Assembly (NCBI GenBank): GCA_006176705.1
Contig: QRFJ01000507.1
Coordinates: forward strand, 434,001 to 498,000
Direction of reading: 5' to 3'
Source of the DNA: Cocos nucifera
Lineage: Eukaryota; Streptophyta; Magnoliopsida; Arecales; Arecaceae
Length of the DNA stretch: 64,000 nucleotides
A program made the position numbers and the translations under genes. The notes below the pieces were generated by a model. That model did not search any database. It was not told the DNA's origin and worked only from the letters and a program-made list of their open reading frames with translations. This document shows, piece by piece, positions 46,012 through 57,580 of the stretch. Every line of letters starts with the position of its first letter. Position 1 is the stretch's first letter.

Positions 46012-47590
46012 ATGGCAATCTTGATTGATTTCTCATTTATTGAAAGCTAATTTACTTCAAGACGACCATTGTTTAATGGCACTAACTACATATTTTGGAA
46101 AGCTAGAATGAGGATATTTATACAAGCTTTAGATTATAACATGTGGCGAGTTATAATACTACTCATATATGTAGTTAATGGAGTATCTCTTTCCAAACTA
46201 AAAAGGATTGGGATGAGTATGATAAAAAGATGGCTCAACTGAATGCTAAAGTTATTGATATTCTCTATTATTCTTTAGTTGTGCATAAATTTAATAGAAT
46301 ATTTACTTGTATATCAATAAAAAAATTTGGGATAGATTAGAAATTACTCATGCGAGAACAAGCTAAATTAAAGAGTCAAAATTTAATTTGCTTATTGATA
46401 AGTATGAATTATTCAAAATAGAGCAACATGAGTCTATTTTTGATATGCTCTCAAGATTTATTGTATAATTAATATTTTAAATGGTCTTGGCAAAATATAT
46501 ACTAATCATGAGCTTATTTGCAAGGTTTTGAGTTGTTTGTCAAAAGCATGGAAAGCCAAAGTGACAGCGATATAAGAAATGAGAGATCTTATCAAGCTAT
46601 CATGAAAGAGTTAATTGGTTTGCTCATGACACATGAGCTGAACATGATTCAAAAGTAGAAAAAAGAGGACCATCGCCTTCAAGTCAGCTACAAATGAAAG
46701 TGAAAATGAAAATGAGGACTTAGGATTACTCACTAGAAGATTCAAAAAATTCTTCATGGAGAAAGGTTTGAAGAAAAAGAAAGATGATGAAGAAAAAGAA
46801 AGAAGAAATGTCATTTACTACAAGTACAACAAGAGGAGACACTACAAATTGGACTACCCTCTACTCAAAAAAAACCCAAAAGGATCAAAAAAAAATGCTA
46901 TGATGGCAATTTGGGATGATAGTGACATTTCAAGTTCAGAAAAAATGAAGAAAAGTTATAAATTTCTACATTATGGTTCAAAATGATGAGGTAAATATTG
47001 AAGACTCCTCTTAATTTTTTTTTTGATTAATTATTACAAGCCTTTCATGAATTAATGAATGAATTCAAAAAAAAAAAACTAAAAATAAAGAGTTCAAAAA
47101 GTCAAATCTTCTTTTAACTGAAGAAAAGAATAAGCTTTTAATTAAAAAAGAATATTTCTTTTAAAAAAAAATTCTTTAATTGAAGAAAAAGAAAATCTAG
47201 TGAATTCTAAAAAGTCTCTTACAGAAAAAAATATCAAATTAAGAAAAGAGATTGAAATCTTGAAGTTCATTATTGAAAAGTTCACATTAAGTTTTCAAAA
47301 GCTTCAATTAATGATGAACAATTAAAAATCTATTTTCAACAAAAATAGAATTGGCTTGAATTCTTTAAAAAAATAGAAAAGTGTCAAAAACTTATATATT
47401 AGAGCTTCACATGAAAATCCTTTTATAGCTTGTTTAAATGCAACAAAGTTGGCCATAAAATTTCAAAATATAATACTAAAAGAATTGGTTATACTTTGGT
47501 TAAACAAATTTGGATTCTAAAAGAAACCTTATGCACTAACTCTAATAGACCCAAGAAGGCTTGTGTACTAAAAATTAGAAAATAATTTAC
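46012..47590 (+). pseudogene. SIRE-like gag, decayed
   Basis: It starts MAILIDFSFIES (stop), then RRPLFNGTNYIFWKARMRIF, the conserved N-terminal gag wording of copia elements of this type. A Lys/Glu-rich, charged region follows (46650-46990), with the remains of the zinc knuckle at 46816-46858. There all three cysteines have become Tyr (YYKYNKRRHYKLDYP) and only the His is left. A long Lys-rich coiled-coil-like stretch (47035-47300) leads to KQIWILKETLCTNSNRPKKA at about 47498-47560, the usual wording just before protease. It has many stops and frameshifts. A gag protein would package the RNA; this one cannot be made. Confidence 0.8.
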
Positions 47591-48633
47591 AGGTATGCCA
47601 AACATCTAATGAAATGAAAGAAGCAAATTCTTAAGGAATGGATGCTTGGAACTTAAATAGATGGGTGATGATATTTGGTAAAAATTAAACTTATTTTGAC
47701 ATCATACCATCATTATTTGTTAAATATATTTTGTTAAATTGATTGATTTTGATGACTTAACTCCTTGCCTTGAATATTTTAATGTATTGTTCATAATTAG
47801 TATATGCTCTCTTCTATGTATCATTTTAAATAGTTATAAGCTTATGTTTTCATCCAAAAATTAGCATGCTTCATTAATTCCTTGTATCATGTTATTTCAA
47901 TCATGAATTTCTTAAGAAACATTATCAAGGTGAGCTTAATTATATAAGAAATTGCTTGGATGCAAATCATGATACTTAATTATCAAAATTCCCTAAAAAT
48001 AAATGATCTAAGTATTTGAAGATAAGAAACTTAATCATAAAAGATCATGTGCTTGATGTCATTATTTTGTATGACTACATCCTAGGTTGACCTTTAAGGA
48101 TTTGAAAATCCTCTAGTTTAACCCAAACTCATAAAGCTCTTATCTAGTTTCCCCTTAATTTGATCTCATTTAATTTAATTTGATTATTAAAACTTCTAAT
48201 TAATTGATCTTTTAACATTCCAAATTGATCCCCCAAAATTAATTCAAATATTATTCATGATCATTGATTTGATTGCTAATTGATTTCTAATCTATTTGGT
48301 CAAATTTTTCTTGATTTGAAACTCCTTGAACCATTTTTGTGTTGAGGAGATGATTCTTAGATCAGAGGAGTTGACTTATGGATTTTTTGGAAAAAAAGTT
48401 CTTCGAGGAGTCAACCCCTAATTTTACTAGAGTCGATCTCTTTTTAGAAGTCGACTCGAAGATAAGTAGAGTCAACCCCTGTGTCGGGGATGGATTCTAT
48501 AACCCAAGTCATCTCGTGGCTCTATTCTTTTTATTCTTTTTTCCTAACACTAAACCTCCTCTAAAGCCCTCTCAAACCCAAAATAAAGTCTCTCCCTCTA
48601 ATTTCCACTCAATTTTTCCCGACTTGGTCTCCA

Positions 48634-48753
48634 ATGGCACCCCGAATTAAAATGTCTCGCCCAAAGAAAGAAGCGATCTCATGCAGAATCCTCAAACTCT
48701 AGTGCTTCTCCCATCTGTGAACAGAGGTCCAAGCTAAGGAATGATGTTGGGCA
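48634..48753 (+). pseudogene. possible env-like frame start, interrupted
   Basis: The reading ATG GCA CCC (MAPRIKMSRPKK) moves to RKKRSHAESSNSSASPICEQ after one frameshift. This Lys-Arg/Ser-rich opening is like those I recall for the third ORF of SIRE/Athila-type plant elements; that is recall, not a search. Upstream (48378-48630) is a TC-rich leader. The frame breaks at 48753 where family-A copy 3 begins, which makes it the insertion target. Confidence 0.45.
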
Positions 48754-51431
48754 TATTGAAAAATATATTCCAAAGCCAATCGTCAGTCTGTTGACGGTTG
48801 ATCTACATTATATCTATAATTGATTCATTAATAAATAAAATATATTTTTGGCATCTTTTCATCATAAAATATTCATCTTCTAACAAACTCTATTATTGTG
48901 ATGAAGTTTTTAGGACTATTTAGATTTGATAAAGAGAGAATTTATCAAATAGTCCTTAAATTTGTTCACGACTAAATGATAGACTATTAATTAGAATAGC
49001 AGCGTCTATCGAGCATAGGTCGCTGTATGCCATATACATTGGTTGTCCTCTTAACCAAGGAGTGTGGAGACACTAGTATGGCATACAGATGAGATGTATG
49101 GATACATCATCATTGAACGTGACTAACTCCAGAGTATTCTATTATCGAGAATGTCTCTAATGGGATATAGGTATAACTGTTCCTTAGACCTAAGATCACA
49201 TCAGTGACTTGCAAGCAACTCACTGTGCTTTGGTACCAAACTAACTAAATTTTTAATTCAGTAATGAAAGGCTTCTGGGCATAGTCAAGTACTTGCAAAG
49301 TTGGTGTGTGATTAAGATGGAATTGACCACTCCAAGAGTTGGAGAAGAATGTATCACTATATTTCAATATAGCAAAACCTTAGCCAGGGTAATCCATCAG
49401 ATGGATTTGATATTTTGAAATATAATATGGACAACTTGATTAGAGTTGATAGTTGAACTTTGAGGTGTCCTATGAGTATTTTGGTCAAGAGGATGAATTA
49501 TATGGAAACTATATCCGCATGGGTTCTAAGGATGTTGTTCTACACATTCGACCTATCTAGCCGTCAGGTATCATTGCTAGATGGTTACTTCAATTAGTAT
49601 AAAAATTTATTTCTATGCTACCAACTTAGGTTCGAACCTATGAGGTCACACACACTAGAGTTCACGATCCAATCGAATGGTTGATCAGCGATTTAGAATC
49701 ATTCTAGGGTTAAACGATCAACATGATTGATGTTTAACCTAGTGCAAGTGTTGCAGGAGGATCAATTAGCAATTTGATTACTATTTAACTTAATTTGATT
49801 AAGTCAGAGGACTGAGATTAAGTTTAATTAAATATAATTTAATTAGATTTAGTTTAGGCTTGATTGGATCAAGTTTAATTGGCTTATTGGATAAGCCAAG
49901 TGCAAGAAAGAACTAGTCCTAGTTCAATTAGGACTTGGGTAAACCCAATTTCTAATCTGATTAAAAATTAAATTTGAATTAAATTTAATTTAATCTATTT
50001 AATTAGATTATTAATTAGATTAAAATTTATTTTAATTAGGTTAAATAAATTTTTATTTTATTTGATTCAAAGATCAAGTTAGACCAAGTCAAATTGGAAG
50101 TCCTAGTGAGACTAGAACCAGTATCAACCCAATCTCTAATTTAATTAAAAATTAAATCAAAATTAAATTAAATTTAATTTGATTTAATTAAAATCTTGGT
50201 TGAACTAAAATTTATTTTAATTAAATTAAAATAAATTTAATTTAATTTGATTAAAAGATTTTGTTTGACCAAGTCAAATTGAAAGTTCTAGTATGACTAG
50301 GACTTTCCTTCTTGCGCCACCTTAGCCCCAACACCTCCCCACTCCTGCTTTTTAGGATTTTTTTTATGAAAAATCCTCTCCCCAGGCCCTCTCATGCATT
50401 CTCTTCTCTTCCTCTCCTATTTATTTGAGAATTAGTTAAGAACCAAGTCAATAGATGAAAAGTTGTTGTGGTATTGGACTCTATATGATAGAATCCCAAT
50501 AAGCATTGACTCCTCCCTTGTGTGTCGCCCCCACCCTAATTTCTTCTCTAATTTCTATGATAAAAAGGAGTTTTTGTGTGCTCTTTTGTGGTGGTCCATG
50601 GCATGGGATGAGGAGGGGGCGCCCAAGTGTTGGGCGCCCCAACAACTTGCTATATATGGTCCTGCCTTATCTAGAAATTTGACCTAGACAGGGCTCTTCC
50701 ATAACTTATTATTTAAAATAAATTTTTACTTAATTTTTTTGTAAAACATAGATATTTAAGAGAAAATTTAGGTGTGTAAAAATCAAAGGAAAAGAATTCT
50801 TGGGCATTGAGATTCAATGGACACAAAACTAAATGTCTAGGTGAGAGCAAAGAGAAGAAGAAGAGGATCTTCTTCTAGGGTTGCTGTGTTCACCTCTTCT
50901 CTTCCTCCTTCTTTAAGTTTTCTAAGAGTGTCTCATATCTAAAACCTTCTCTCCTCCTCCTCTTTGGAAGTATCCAAATCTAGAAGAAGGAGGCATATGA
51001 TCGACCATCGAAGAAAGATCAGCACAGTACTAACATACTGTGCTAATTTTCGGCATCAGAATTTTTGATCATGCTTGTGGGCTCGTGTGGATGACTCCTA
51101 GAGGTCGAACGCATATGCAGCTCGTAACTTCATCCTCAAGCCTAGATCAGTAAGTTAGAAGATCTAACTTGCACAGATAATAGATCTGATCTATTAGTTT
51201 TATAGCTACATTAGATGTAATATAGTTACATGTTGATATAATCAACATGTTATTCTTCTTGCTCTATTTTTTAATTTCTAATTTAATAACATACCATGAT
51301 CATATAATAGATCTTAGATTTAGAATATTTTTAGATATTTAAAATTAATTTTAATTAATTTTAGTTTTTTGCTGTCTGATCTTGAAAAAGTTTCAAGATT
51401 TAGTCCTAAAACCCTAGATCTAGTTCCTTCA
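48754..51431 (+). repeat. family-A 5' LTR, copy 3
   Basis: 2678 bp, starting TATTGAAAAAT (canonical TG changed to TA) and ending TTCCTTCA. TATA-like TTATTTAAAATA lies near 50708-50719. It is collinear with 11754-14248, with small indels. Confidence 0.9.
50616..50640 (+). promoter_or_regulatory. perfect GC hairpin in family-A LTR promoter
   Basis: GGGGCGCCCAA, loop GTG, TTGGGCGCCCC: an 11-bp perfect stem about 70 bp before the TATA-like box. The counterpart at 13432-13456 differs only by a change that keeps a G.T pair. Confidence 0.7.
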
Positions 51432-53404
51432 ATTGGTATCAGAACCTAGGTTGATTATTATATGATTAATGTACATATTTAGATTATTTATTAGATTAAA
51501 TCTAATTTATTATCTAATTATTAAATATAAAATTAAAAATCATGATCATACGAACTACTATAAGGTTGTTCTGCTGTAAGATTTACCTCTTATAGTGAAA
51601 AGATTGTCCTAATTCGTGTAGATCTAATTTTAATCATAAATCTATTAGATATGATCTAATTTTATTTATGATTTATTAGATTTAAAAGATTTTAAATCTA
51701 AAAATAAAAGTTTTAAATTATACGGACTGATCTTATAAGGTTGTCCTATTGTAAGATTTATTTCTTATAGTGAAAAGATTGTCCTAATACGTGTTGATCT
51801 AAAATATTGATTATAAAATTTTAGATTAGATCTAAAAAATTTTATGATCTAATTAAAATTATTTTAATTTAATTTTAATTATCATAAATATGTCAGATTT
51901 GATCTAAGTTAATTTATGAATGATTGATATTGAAACTGTTTCAATTACATTAACCTGTTTAAATTATATCTAAAGCAGTTTCATGCTTATGTTATTTGCA
52001 TTTTGATTATGAATTAAACATGCAACTTGGTTAGTAGAATCATATTGTAAAAATATTTTATAAATATAAAAATTATTTTTGAAAAGTCAAATCCCAATCC
52101 TCAATCCAAAACTTAATTAAGAATTAAGAAATTATTTGATTAGGATCTATGATTGTAAATTGAAGATCCTAAGACATAAATCATAACATATTAGGTTAAT
52201 GGGTTAGTGGAGATTAGGTCCATTAATTGGGTTAGACCTAAGGTTAGATTAAAGAATGGACTCAATTAAAAAATTGACTAAATCTAATCAATTGTTGTCT
52301 TAGATTAGGTCAAGAATTCTCTAGATTAATTATAATAGTTGTAGTTGGTCAAGTCTATGTCTTTAACAAGAACCAAATGGACTTGATTCTTGGCTAAGCG
52401 ATCTAACTCGAAATGTTAGGTTGATCTAATCAAAACTAATTAACTAGTTGATGTCCAAAGTAAGTCTGACATATACAATCGGTAGTTTTTAATTGGCAGC
52501 CCACTTACCTAGCCATTTCTAATGGTGTCTAAGGCAAGCTTTGACAAACCCTCCCACTGATCTCACTTATCTGACCTTCCTGTTGAGATTATATTTTGAT
52601 CAGATCACTTGATAATTTGAGTTGACTCATGTCAGCTAGGTAAATCGGTGTGACTGATTTAGGTGCTCCTAAACCAGCCTATTAATGGTCTCTCTTAAAC
52701 TAACTTGGTGAAGCCAGTGGGAGGATCATGACAAGCTAGTTCATCTAATCTTTTTTCATCTTTAACAATTAAATCTTTTAAAATTATTAGATTCTTAAAA
52801 TAAAATAGTTATGATGATAACTAGATCATAGCCTTCCATTAAATAGATGATAATGGATCCATTAGTTGGATAACTATTGGAGGCCCATAGGCATGGTGCT
52901 TATCTGCTAATGGAATTATCATTCATAATATGATTTTTTGGCCACGTCTCTCTAAATGATGGTTAGGTTGATCAACCATAGTCGGGCTTAATCATTCATT
53001 AGTTAGATGGATCAAATATGATCATGTTAATGGTTGGACCTAATCGGAACTTTCAGAGGAGGCTCTAGCCTTCTAAAAAGATATTTGAAGCAAAATTAAA
53101 TTACTAAAAATTATTTTAAAAAATAATTAGTTATGAACCTATCCTTAGATGTACATAGATTGACCAACCATAGTTGGATTTGTGTGCAGTCTATGTGAAT
53201 TTTAGTACCTACTAAGAAATTAGGATAATTTCTCGAATTGGAGGTAGAGGTTACCAGTTCAAATAAAATAGTGAAAGAACCTTTTGATTAAAGTCCAAAT
53301 CTTTAGGTTTAATAAATCAATTACTAATTAGACTTTTGGTTCTCTTTTATGTAGTTAAATCTAAATCATAGTTGCTCCATTTACTGTTAGACAGTGATTA
53401 ACTT
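51432..53404 (+). other. leader of family-A copy 3
   Basis: It is collinear with the leaders of copies 1 and 2. The primer-binding site is TGGTATCAGAAC (51434-51445). Hairpins are CTGTAAG (51574-51580) with CTTATAG (51589-51595), and TTGTAAG (51749-51755) with CTTATAG (51764-51770). No gag-like frame. Confidence 0.75.
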
Positions 53405-56400
53405 ATGAGATCCAACTTCGATAATATGTATCGGAGTTGAATGTTGTTCAGCAGCACGAAGTGGTTCGTGCTGGGACCTCTTTTCCTAATTTAAACATAA
53501 GATCTAAGAATAACCTAGATCAGGCAGAGTGCTTCTATTGTAAGAAGCAAGAGCATTGAAAAGGAACTGTCCTCAGTATCATGATTTCCATGATCCTAAT
53601 AAGCTAAATAAGAGAGATGAGCAAATAATTGCTGATCAAGAATATTATATGATGACACCTTATAATTTCTCTATTTGTGATACTTCTACTTGGCTATTGA
53701 ATACTGAAAGTCCAGTCCATATTTGCAATATGTTGCAAGAACTTCAAATTAGTAGAAGATTTAAGAATAATGAGCAATTCTTGAATGTTGGAGATGGAAG
53801 GTCTATTTCAGTTCTAGCTATGAAAATAGTTTTACTTATTCTCAATACTAATATCATTTCTTTAAATGAATGTCATTATTATCCTTTTTTTCTAATGAAT
53901 ATAATCTCTGTTAGCCTTTTAGCCAAGGATGGTTATCATTTATTTATAAAGGAAGATTATTGTGATATCATTATGAATGATGTTACAATAACGCAAGGAC
54001 AACAAAAAAATGGTATTTATATTTTATCACAGCCTGTGAGTGTAATGTACACTTCTAGAAAATACCTTAGATTAGATAATATCTCTGATATCTACCTATA
54101 GCACTATAGGCTAGGTCACATTAATAAGAACAAAATAAATAGGTTGACCTAAGAAAAAATTTTTAAAGTTAGTGATTGTGAATCACTTCCAACCTATGAG
54201 TCCTGTCTTCTTGAAAAAATGACCAAGTCTCCTTTTACTGGAAATGATGAAAAAGCTACTAAGCTCTTAAGTCTAGTACATACTGATGTATATGGACCAA
54301 TGAGCATAGGTGCTAGAGGTAGATATTTTTATTTCATAATTTTTATAGATGATCTATCTAGGTATGGATAAGTTTATCTGATGAAACATAAGTCGAATTC
54401 ATTTAAAATATTCAAAAGATTTCAAAGTGAAGTAGAAAAATAAACTGAAAAGAATATTAAAATTCTTCGATCGAATTGAGAAGGTGAATATCTATCCAGT
54501 GAGTTCTTAACATATCTAGGAAAGAATAAGATTCTCTCATAGTGGACTCCTCCTAGGACACCACAGCATAATGGTGTATCGAAAAGAAGAAATTGAATCT
54601 TATTGAACATGGTTCGATCCATGATGGATTTTTTTAGTCTGTCTATTTTATTTTGGGGTTATGCTCTTGAGACTGTATATTATATATTGAATAGTGTACA
54701 AAGTAAATCTATCGCAACGACTCCATATGAGATATGAACTAGGTGTAGACCTATACTCTCTCACCTACGGGTTTGGAGTTGTCCAGCCTATGTCAAACGT
54801 TTGCATACAGATAAGCTTGGACCCCGGTCTGATAAGTATGTGTTTATAGGATATTCTAAAAAAAATAAGGATTACTATTTCTACCATGCTGAAGAACAAA
54901 AGGTGTTCGTCAGCCTTAAGGCAATCTTTTTGGAAAAGAAGTTTCTTGGTGAAGAAACTATTACCTCTAAGGTTGAACTTAAGAAAGTTCAACAGATAAA
55001 AAAATCGACACCTGTAGCTGAACTAGAACCAGATTTGATTAGATCAAATTTGGAGCCTGGTATATCTGCACCATTAAGGCAATCAGGTAGAGTACCGCAT
55101 CAGCCGTACAGATACTATAGTTTCTTGGTTCAAAATGATGATCCTATCGAACTTGATGAAAATGATGAGGATCCGATCACCTACATAGATGCTATGCAGA
55201 GATCTGATTCCGAGAGATGGCTTGAGGCCATGAAATTCGAAATGGAGTCCATGAAGGTCAATGATGTGTGGACATTGATTGACCCATCCGAAGAGGATAA
55301 ACCCATTGGATGTAAATGGATCTTTAAAAGAAAAAGAGGTGCAGACGAAATGATGGAGACTTATAAAGTCCATCAGGTTGTCAAGGGATATCGTCAATGT
55401 TATGGTATTGACTATGACGAGACATTCTCTCCTGTGGTAATGCTTAAATTCATTCGAATAATGCTTGCGATAGCTGTCCATCTGAACTATGTAATCTGGC
55501 AGATGGATGTGAAAATAGCTTTTCTAAATGGAGAGCTGATCGAAGAGGTGTAATGATACAACCTAAGGGATTCACATCCACAGATGAGTCTAAGGTGTGC
55601 AAGCTTTAGAGATCCATTATGGATTGAAGCAGACATCTTGGAGTTGGAACATATGTTTTGATAAAGTAATCAAAACGTATGGCTTCGTTAAGAATGGAGA
55701 AGAGTCCTGCATTTATAAATGGGCAAATAGTCCAATAGTGGTATTTCTTATCTTGTACGCAGATGATATTCTCTTAATAAAAAATGACATTCCCACACTG
55801 TAGGGAATAAAAGTCTGATTTTCATCATAATTATTCGTGAAGGACTTGGAAGAAGCATCCTACATCCTAGGGATGAAGATCTATAGGGATAGATCTAAGA
55901 GAATGCTTGGATTATCCCAGTTCACATACATAGATACTGTGCTGAAGAGATTCAGCATGGAGAATTGCAAAAAGAGCTATCTCTCGGTAGGCCATGAAAT
56001 TTTTTTCTCTAAGAAGAATTGTCCGATAACTCCTAAAGAGAGAGAGGATATGAGTAGAGTCCCATATGCTTCGACAGTGGAATCTATAATGTACGCCATG
56101 ACATGTACGAGACTAGATTTGGCATTCTCACTAGGAATAGTGAGTAGATACCAATCTGATCCTAGAGAAAACCACTAGAAAGTGGTTAAAATTATACTTA
56201 AGTATTTAAGAAATACTAAGGATCAATGGTTGGTTTATGGCGAGTCAGATCTGAAACTTGTGGAGATTATAGACTCTAGCTTTCAATCTGACCATGATGA
56301 TAGCAGAAGCGTGTCAGAATATATTTTTACTCTGAATGATGGAGCCATCTGCTGGAAGAGTTTCAAGCAGCATACTGTGCCAGACTTTGTTTGCGAAGCA

Positions 56401-56742
56401 GAGTATGTGGCAGCATCAGATGCTGCAAAGAAAGCTATATGACTGAGGAAGTTTATCACCGAGCTCGGAGTAGCACTCTCTCTTGATGGTCTGGTCCTGC
56501 TCTACTGCGACAGCACTGGTACCATTGCTCAGACGAAAGAATCAAAGGCACACCAGCGAACGAAGCACATTCTGCATCGCTTCCATCTGATCCGAACGAT
56601 CATGGATTGAGGTGATGTCGACCTTTAGAAGATCGATAAAAAGAAGAACCTGATCGATCCCTTTATTAAAGCCCTAATGATAAAGGAGTTCGACAATCAC
56701 AAGTCGAAGATGGATATTAGATACTGTGCTGAGTGGCTTTAA
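53405..56742 (+). pseudogene. copia family-A pol polyprotein, copy 3
   Basis: Zinc knuckle CFYCKKQEH with a frameshift just after (53530-53560). Protease centre LLNTES (Asp changed to Asn). Long open run 53556-54101. GAG_pre-integrase at about 54090-54240. The integrase core has Lys in place of the catalytic Glu at 54582-54584 (HNGVSK). RT spans 55170-55860 with GCKWIFKRK, the MDVKIAFLNGEL motif and a YADD box (55756-55767) instead of YVDD. RNase H and the C-terminus run to AEWL, stop at 56740. Stops shared with copy 1: 54441, 54735, 55607 and 55801. A two-base loss near 55551 shifts the frame. No gag N-terminus. Confidence 0.9.
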
Positions 56743-56755
56743 GATAAGTGAGAGT

Positions 56756-57580
56756 TGTTGAAAAATGTACTCCAAAGCCAATCGTCAGCCTATTGACGGT
56801 TGAGTTACATTGTATCTATAATTAATTCATTAATAAATAAAATATATTTTTGACATCTTTTCATTATAAAGTATTCATCTTCTAACGAACTTCATTATTG
56901 TGATGAAGTCCTTAGGACTATTTAGATTCGATAAAAAGAGGATTTATCGATTAGTCCTTAAATTTATTTATAATCAAATGATAGGTTATTAATTAAGATG
57001 ACAGCATCCATCGAGCATAGATCGTTGTATGCCATATAGGTTGGTTGTCCTCTTAACCAAGAAGGTGGAGACACTAGTATGGTATATAGGTGAGATGTAT
57101 GGGTACATCGTCATTATACGTGATCAATTCTAGAGCATTCTACTATTGAAAATGTCTCTGATGGGATATAGATATAAGTGTTTCTTAGACTTAAGATCAT
57201 CTTAGTGACTTGCAAGCAACTCACTATGCTTTGGTACCAGACTAACTGAATTTCTAATTCAATAATGGAAGGCTTCTGGGCATAGTCAAGTACTTGCGAA
57301 GTCGGTGTATGATCAAGATAGAATTAACCACTCCAAGAGTTGGAGAAGAATGTATCACTGTATTTTAATATAACAAAATTTTAGCTAAGATAATCCATCA
57401 GATGGATTTGATATTTTAAATACAATGTGGATAACTTGATCAGAGTTGATAGTTGAACTCCGAGATGTTCTATGAGCATTTTGGTCAAGGGGATGAATTA
57501 TATGGAAACTATATTCGCATGGATTCTAAGGATGTTACTTTACACATTCGACCTATCCGATCATTGGGTACCATTGCCAG
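56756..57580 (+). repeat. family-A 3' LTR, copy 3, interrupted
   Basis: It begins TGTTGAAAAATG after a purine-rich tract (AAGATAAGTGAGAGT) and follows the family LTR until CCATTGCCAG at 57580. The rest should lie beyond the family-B element, past the window end. Confidence 0.88.

Larger units (their letters stand above)
44463..48753 (+). mobile_element. SIRE-like Ty1/copia fragment (LTR + gag)
   Basis: A 1.49-kb LTR is followed by a primer-binding site and a decayed gag with SIRE-type wording. From about 47590 on, no protease, integrase or RT is seen. A short env-like reading start appears at 48634, just before family-A copy 3 interrupts the element. It was already deleted internally, or its pol was lost, before copy 3 inserted. 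Confidence 0.75.
48754..57580 (+). mobile_element. Ty1/copia family A, copy 3 (3' LTR interrupted)
   Basis: A complete 5' LTR (48754-51431), primer-binding site, 2-kb leader, pol (53405-56742) and the first 0.8 kb of the 3' LTR (56756-57580). The 3' LTR is then interrupted by a family-B element. It is inserted in SIRE-like sequence; the 5 bp before the LTR are GGGCA. Its two LTRs differ by many transitions, so it is not young. Confidence 0.9.
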
